A program made the position numbers and the translations under genes. A stretch of DNA of 9,255 bases from positions 1 through 9,255 of the forward strand of contig CAZWRL010000025.1 of the NCBI GenBank assembly GCA_964636345.1, read 5' to 3'. This stretch comes from JBBTXJ01 sp964636345 (GTDB lineage Bacteria; Patescibacteriota; Patescibacteriia; Magasanikbacterales; JBBTXJ01). Every line of letters starts with the position of its first letter. The first letter of the stretch is position 1. The notes beneath the pieces were generated by a model. That model searched no databases. It saw only the letters and a program-made list of their open reading frames with translations, and was not told the origin of the DNA. Positions 6,155 through 9,255 of this stretch are shown here, in pieces.

Positions 6155-7352
6155 AATGCTTACGACCGGAACGTACCACATCATGATGAGACTGTCTAGC
6201 AGAGACAGCCGGTGCGCGGCGCGGCGGCAAGGTGGGAAGCGCCGTAACAGGAATTGATTTTTTCATCAGCCGTTCAATCTGTTTGATATCTGACCGTTGA
6301 TCACTCGTGACAAACGATACCGCGCGGCCGGCATTTCCGGCGCGACCCGTACGTCCAATGCGATGCACATAATCTTCCGGCGTGCTCGGCAAATCATAAT
6401 TAATAACGAGGGTAATACCCTTCACATCAATACCGCGCGCGGCAATATCCGTTGCCACAAGCACACGAAATTTTCCAGACTTGAATCCCTCAAGCGCGGC
6501 GCGACGTTGCGCGAGCGATCGGTTTGAATGAATTTCGCTTGCGGTATGTCCCATGGCGCGCACGCCAAGAGCAATTTTTTTAGCGCCGTGTTTGGTGCGT
6601 GAAAATACGAGAACGGTTCCCGGAGTATCAGTCAGAATTTTATCAAGCAATTGCATTTTGGCATCTTTTGCAACCAGATACATTTCATGTTGCACATGGG
6701 CGGCGGCCGTGCCCGCGCGCGCCACCTCAATCCGAACCGGGCTCCGCATGAACTGCGCCGCAATCTGCGCAATGGCAGATGGCATGGTTGCGGAAAACAA
6801 CATCGTTTGGCGATCTTTTGGCGCGGCGCTCAAAATTCGTTTAATTTCCGGCAAGAATCCAATGTCAAACATGCGGTCTGCTTCATCAAGCACCACAACG
6901 GTTACCTTCTGCAACGAGTAATTTTTATGCTGCAGATGATCCGCAAGACGTCCCGGCGTTGCAACAACGATGTTGGGATTGTTACGCAACATTTGCAGTT
7001 GCATGTGCATGGACGCGCCACCAATTAAGACCGCGGTGCGGAGGCCCAGTTTTCCACCGAGTTTCTGCAATACTTCCTCAACCTGAAGCGCCAGCTCGCG
7101 TGTGGGTAGCAAAATAAGGCCCTGGCCGCCATGAGCCATGAGCCGTTCTAGCATGGGTACGCCAAAAGCCAGGGTTTTACCCGTGCCTGTTTCCGCAATG
7201 CCCACCACATCTGTGCCTTGCAAAGCCACCGGAATAACATCCCTTTGAATAGGCGTTGGATGCGTAAAATGCCGCTCCGCGATGACGGCCAAGAGTTCAC
7301 GTCCTATGCCGAGTTCGTTAAAACTCGTATGTGTGTCTTCAGTACGTGTCAT
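6090..7352 (-). CDS. DEAD-box ATP-dependent RNA helicase, RhlE-like
   Basis: A 420-residue RNA helicase that unwinds short RNA duplexes, in bacteria usually during ribosome assembly, RNA decay or cold adaptation. Motifs in order: Q motif PTPIQ (32-36), motif I AETGTGKT (53-60), PTRELA, a GG-containing Ib region, VATPGRL, DEAD (in VVLDEADRMF), SAT (LFSATMP), then in the second RecA-like domain VLVFSRTKH, VLVATDIAARGID and HRIGRTGRAG. The tail after the second domain, from about residue 365, is basic and disordered-looking (HHDVVRSGRKHYEFPRSRNR), typical of RNA-tethering tails. The last 65 nt of this tail are also the start of the ABC ATPase gene in another frame. The promoter just upstream leaves almost no leader, so the mRNA is probably leaderless. 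The physical link to an exporter does not by itself imply a shared function. Confidence 0.96.
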   Translation of the reverse strand: MTRTEDTHTSFNELGIGRELLAVIAERHFTHPTPIQRDVIPVALQGTDVVGIAETGTGKTLAFGVPMLERLMAHGGQGLILLPTRELALQVEEVLQKLGGKLGLRTAVLIGGASMHMQLQMLRNNPNIVVATPGRLADHLQHKNYSLQKVTVVVLDEADRMFDIGFLPEIKRILSAAPKDRQTMLFSATMPSAIAQIAAQFMRSPVRIEVARAGTAAAHVQHEMYLVAKDAKMQLLDKILTDTPGTVLVFSRTKHGAKKIALGVRAMGHTASEIHSNRSLAQRRAALEGFKSGKFRVLVATDIAARGIDVKGITLVINYDLPSTPEDYVHRIGRTGRAGNAGRAVSFVTSDQRSDIKQIERLMKKSIPVTALPTLPPRRAPAVSARQSHHDVVRSGRKHYEFPRSRNRTHQGRHRGFRRQ

Positions 7353-7361
7353 GAAGAAGCT

Positions 7362-7390
7362 ACGCTATCAGAAATGCCGGTTTTTGTCAA
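7362..7390 (-). promoter_or_regulatory. Promoter of the helicase-exporter operon, near-leaderless
   Basis: The minus strand has -35 TTGACA (7385-7390, perfect), a 17-bp spacer and -10 TAGCGT (7362-7367, 3 of 6 consensus, preceded by TGA). The predicted start near 7355 is only about 3 nt ahead of the helicase ATG at 7352. It lies 8 bp after the methyltransferase stop codon. The 12-mer GCCCTTGACAAA is shared with the promoter at 2276-2304. Confidence 0.55.
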
Positions 7391-7397
7391 GGGCGGC

Positions 7398-8120
7398 TTA
7401 AACGCTCGGCACCTGCACTCGGTAGATAATCCTAAAATTCTGCGGATCAAAATCCGCGCGCTCGCCGGTTATTTGTTTGAAACTCAATGTAGTATACGCT
7501 ACTTTTTGTGTATCTAAAAACGTGTCCACGTCATGAGGCGATACCGGATAATGTGCGGCAAGTCCGCCGGTGTCAATGATGTAATGGGTGCGAGCGATTT
7601 TATTGAGCAATCGTTTAATCACATATTTAACCGATTGCTGATATTTTTTCCAGCGCATCGTGCGCATAAATTTTTTTATTTCAGGCGAGTCGCTATTCAT
7701 AATATCAAAAATGATGGCGCCGCCCGGACGCGTGATAACGAGCATGTTTTTGAGCGCGGTGAAAATATCAGAAAAATACCACGTGCTGCGCAGACAATAC
7801 ACGACATCGTATTTTTGCGCCCCTACTTTCTCCACCATGGTTTCATAGCCCGCGTGGTAATAGGTGACGGCAGGATATTTTCGCGAAAGTTCTTGCAACA
7901 AAAATTCCGAGACATCGCAACCATGCACGTCAATATTTTTTTCAAGGAGTCCCTCTGCAAAGGGAAATCCATTGCCGAGACCCACTTCAAACACGCGCTT
8001 TGGATGTTGTTGTTCTATCAAATTGAGCAAGCCGGAGACGTACGCATTTTTGCCATACCCCTGCGCCTCTCTCGGCCAATGTCGCGCGCCTTCAACCGTA
8101 CTCCAATCATGAGATGTCAT
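7398..8120 (-). CDS. Class I SAM-dependent methyltransferase
   Basis: A 240-residue methyltransferase with a Rossmann-like fold. Motif I VFEVGLGNG (43-51) is the glycine-rich SAM loop. The acidic residue that binds the ribose hydroxyls ends the next strand (VHGCD, Asp 69). YDVVYCLRSTWYFSD near 105-120 corresponds to motif IV, and the strand-turn RPGGAIIFDI to the post-motif region. Residues about 155-240, with the basic helix KKYQQSVKYVIKRLLNKIAR, form an insertion and cap that would select the substrate. Overall it resembles the Methyltransf_11/25 type, so small molecules, lipids or sugars are more likely substrates than DNA; no DNA-methylase DPPY-like motif is present. There is no SD before ATG 8120. 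It is monocistronic as far as can be seen, following a long non-coding stretch. Confidence 0.88.
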   Translation of the reverse strand: MTSHDWSTVEGARHWPREAQGYGKNAYVSGLLNLIEQQHPKRVFEVGLGNGFPFAEGLLEKNIDVHGCDVSEFLLQELSRKYPAVTYYHAGYETMVEKVGAQKYDVVYCLRSTWYFSDIFTALKNMLVITRPGGAIIFDIMNSDSPEIKKFMRTMRWKKYQQSVKYVIKRLLNKIARTHYIIDTGGLAAHYPVSPHDVDTFLDTQKVAYTTLSFKQITGERADFDPQNFRIIYRVQVPSV

Positions 8121-8186
8121 AATGGCAGTGTATATTGAACGCAGTGCGAACCGAATTTGAAAACAGAATTTGAGCGGCCGATGTTT

Positions 8187-8201
8187 GGCGGCTTCGCCGC
8201 C
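8187..8201. repeat. Small GC hairpin
   Basis: GGCGGC-TTC-GCCGCC is a perfect 6-bp inverted repeat with a 3-nt loop, 3 bp from the large palindrome at 8205-8290. No T-tract follows on either strand. Confidence 0.6.
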
Positions 8202-8204
8202 GCA

Positions 8205-8290
8205 CTCGCCGCGCGCGGGGCCACGGGCGGGGCGATTCCCTCCCCCTTAAACCCCCTTCCTCGCCCCGCCCGAATGGCGCGCGCGGCGAG
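8205..8290. repeat. 86-bp GC-rich nested palindrome with G-run loop
   Basis: Outer arms CTCGCCGCGCGC (8205-8216) and GCGCGCGGCGAG (8279-8290) are perfectly complementary over 12 bp. Inside lie CCA/TGG and a second perfect 12-bp pair, CGGGCGGGGCGA (8224-8235) with TCGCCCCGCCCG (8261-8272). The 25-nt loop is pure pyrimidine on the plus strand apart from TTAAA; on the minus strand it gives GG, GGGGG, GGGGG and GGG runs. It fills the 8121-8380 gap between the methyltransferase and the upstream terminator, which otherwise shows no gene. It could be an intergenic repeat of the REP kind, an RNA hairpin in the methyltransferase leader, or a protein-binding site. Confidence 0.8.
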
Positions 8291-8360
8291 AGAACGCCCC
8301 CTCCAATTGGAACGGATACGGTGCGCCCGACAATCAAATAGGTCAGTAAAATCTGTAAAG

Positions 8361-8369
8361 ATTGTACCA
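8361..8369 (-). promoter_or_regulatory. Possible extended -10 promoter for the methyltransferase
   Basis: The minus strand reads TGG then TACAAT (8361-8366, 5 of 6 of a -10), 12 nt past the T-tract of the 8381-8433 terminator. No good -35 is visible. If used, the methyltransferase leader would be about 234 nt and would include the large palindrome. Confidence 0.3.
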
Positions 8370-8380
8370 CGGATCTTTGA

Positions 8381-8433
8381 AAATAAAAAGCCCGCCGCCG
8401 AGTTGACCACGTTGGTCCTCTCGGTCGGCGGGC
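8381..8433 (-). terminator. Strong intrinsic terminator of the 8479-8787 gene
   Basis: In minus-strand RNA, 8433-8420 (GCCCGCCGACCGAG) pairs with 8402-8390 (CTCGGCGGCGGGC) with a single bulged A. A small internal loop and GACCA-ACG-TGGTC follow inside. TTTTT-A-TTT (8389-8381) comes immediately after the stem, again a T-tract broken by one A as at 1474-1487. Confidence 0.88.
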
Positions 8434-8446
8434 GAGTGCCGCACTC
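8434..8446. repeat. Small hairpin abutting the terminator
   Basis: GAGTG-CCG-CACTC is a perfect 5-bp inverted repeat directly adjoining the terminator stem, in the 45-nt untranslated stretch after the 8479-8787 gene. Confidence 0.4.
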
Positions 8447-8478
8447 ACACGGTCGCGTCGCGGATGCGGCTTTCCTCC

Positions 8479-8787
8479 TTACTTATGGGCGTGCAGATGA
8501 TTGCGGTACTTCCACTTGCCAGCGACGAGCTCCTCGAGCACGTAGCTGTACTCGGCGTCGCCGACGGTGGACTTGAACGGCTCACCACCTCGCTCCTCAT
8601 TCTCGTCTTCGGGCATTTCGATGCCCGTGTCGGCGAAGAACTTGGCGTTGGGCTCATTCTCGCACTCACCACGCCAGAGCACGCGCGTGCCACCGTCGTT
8701 GTGCACGACGTCAGAGGTGCTCCCGGGGCCATCTTCGTACCGGATCGCGGAATCGTACGACTTCTGCCTCAGGCGGAATTCTCTCAT
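8479..8787 (-). CDS. Unrecognised GC-rich small acidic protein, 102 aa
   Basis: I do not recognise a family. ATG 8787 is set by a textbook SD, GGAAGGAG, followed by a 6-nt spacer; the 30 extra in-frame codons to 8877 would span that SD and are rejected. The start is basic (MREFRLRQKSYDSAIRY), the middle acidic (ECENEPNAKFFADTGIEMPEDENEERGGEP), and the end charged with histidines (YVLEELVAGKWKYRNHLHAHK). There is no signal peptide or membrane segment; a small soluble protein is expected. Codons are GC-rich like the neighbouring 8894-9160 gene and unlike the methyltransferase. The TAA stop is part of TAAGGAGG, a complete SD-like sequence with no gene start after it. A long hairpin terminator follows 45 nt on. 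Confidence 0.7.
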   Translation of the reverse strand: MREFRLRQKSYDSAIRYEDGPGSTSDVVHNDGGTRVLWRGECENEPNAKFFADTGIEMPEDENEERGGEPFKSTVGDAEYSYVLEELVAGKWKYRNHLHAHK

Positions 8788-8796
8788 TGTGTTCTC
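8788..8796 (-). promoter_or_regulatory. Strong ribosome binding site of the 8479-8787 gene
   Basis: The minus strand reads GGAAGGAGAACACAATG: the SD core AAGGAG lies 6 nt before ATG 8787. It fixes the start of this gene and contrasts with the SD-less housekeeping genes of the window. Confidence 0.7.
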
Positions 8797-8893
8797 CTTC
8801 CTATCATGTTGTTGTTCCGTTGTGCTCTCAGTCGGTCTTGATACCTTCGAGGGCGGCCTTGTGACTGTTCGTCGCAACCTCGAGTCCCGAACC

Positions 8894-9160
8894 TCACGGT
8901 TTATAGCCGAATTGGTGGCAGTAGAGAACCGTCATGGCCCAGGACGCCGGCACCCAGATTCTGTCGAACTCTCCCCTACACGCCCCGAGTGTAGAACGGG
9001 CCGTCGGGTCCACGAGATCTGTCTCCTTGTCCGCCACACGGCACTCCACTCCCGGTCCTATCGGAAACGATGCCGCAATGGGCTCAAGCCGACCGAACTT
9101 GGAGTAAAACTTGACCACCTCTTGGCATGGCATCCCTACGATTTCCGCGAGCTCGGTCAT
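8894..9160 (-). CDS. Unrecognised GC-rich protein, possibly cut by the window edge
   Basis: I do not recognise a family. From ATG 9160 it has 88 residues, starting MTELAEIVGMPCQEVVKFYSKFG, a helix-turn-helix-like stretch, followed by a Pro/Gly-rich beta-like part (SFPIGPGVECRVADKETD) and a hydrophobic end (WVPASWAMTVLYCHQFGYKP). No SD precedes this ATG, unlike the other GC-rich genes. The frame stays open with no stop to base 9255, reading PRKPRFVQTTLLTGKPKAARCR before the Met, so the true start may lie outside the window. After the TGA the same frame runs 21 more sense codons to a second TGA at 8828-8830. The gene sits 106 bp before 8479-8787, probably in the same transcript, since no terminator is seen between them. 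Confidence 0.5.
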   Translation of the reverse strand: MTELAEIVGMPCQEVVKFYSKFGRLEPIAASFPIGPGVECRVADKETDLVDPTARSTLGACRGEFDRIWVPASWAMTVLYCHQFGYKP

Positions 9161-9255
9161 CCGACACCGTGCAGCTTTTGGCTTGCCCGTCAGCAGAGTC
9201 GTTTGAACGAATCTCGGCTTGCGCGGGACACCAGGACCGCGACCGAGTTCTCCTT

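Noticed and set aside
6192..6208. CTGTCT/AGACAG hairpin as an intrinsic terminator between helicase and ABC genes
   Set aside because: It lies inside the helicase coding region, has only 6 bp and no T-tract; at most it affects translation.
8157..8576. 139-aa plus-strand open frame
   Set aside because: It runs across the palindrome, the terminator and the end of the 8479-8787 gene; its Ala/Arg/Pro-rich content simply reflects GC-rich DNA.
1..9255. CRISPR array, tRNA or rRNA genes, transposase or integrase genes
   Set aside because: No regularly spaced repeats, no cloverleaf with a T-loop motif, no rRNA-like stretch and no recombinase motifs were seen on either strand.

Overview
The window looks like chromosomal DNA from a small-genome bacterium, most likely of the Patescibacteria/CPR kind. 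This is inference only. Supporting signs are: every gene lies on one strand (minus) and is tightly packed; most housekeeping genes lack a Shine-Dalgarno (SD) sequence; two promoters sit so close to their genes that the mRNAs should be leaderless or nearly so; a reverse transcriptase of the diversity-generating-retroelement (DGR) type is present; and GC-rich orphan genes sit between ordinary ones. TAA, TAG and TGA all act as stops, so the standard code applies.

Layout, in minus-strand transcription order from high to low coordinates. (1) 8381-9255 is a GC-rich block with two unrecognised small genes (8894-9160, possibly open to the window edge, and 8479-8787), an SD of textbook strength and a long hairpin terminator. 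(2) 8121-8380 is non-coding and holds an 86-bp GC-rich palindrome with a G-run-rich loop. (3) 7398-8120 is a class I SAM-dependent methyltransferase. (4) 4431-7352 is an apparent operon: a DEAD-box RNA helicase whose tail overlaps the next gene by about 65 nt, a DrrA-like ABC ATPase, and a DrrB-like ABC-2 permease joined by an ATGA overlap. (5) 2331-4361 is a complete uvrB. (6) 1474-2304 is a second GC-rich orphan-gene block: a near-consensus promoter, a leader of about 178 nt with two predicted RNA domains, a strong SD, one unrecognised gene and a long hairpin terminator. (7) 468-1439 is a DGR-type reverse transcriptase whose expected start reads ACG and whose codon 29 is an amber stop. (8) 9-398 is a HicB antitoxin fused in frame to a HicA toxin that lacks its central catalytic part.

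How the parts relate: the helicase, ATPase and permease genes are probably co-transcribed from one promoter; the ATPase and permease form one exporter. uvrB has its own promoter. The two GC-rich blocks encode unrelated proteins but share one arrangement (strong SD, GC-rich small gene, long hairpin, T-tract interrupted by one A, then an extended -10 box for the next transcript). They are the best candidates here for something undescribed. The leader at 2093-2246 is the strongest single signal: its long helix contains pairs that are G-U only in the minus-strand RNA, and a second helix covers the stretch between SD and start codon. The low-coordinate end (RT and HicBA) looks like accessory material in decay.
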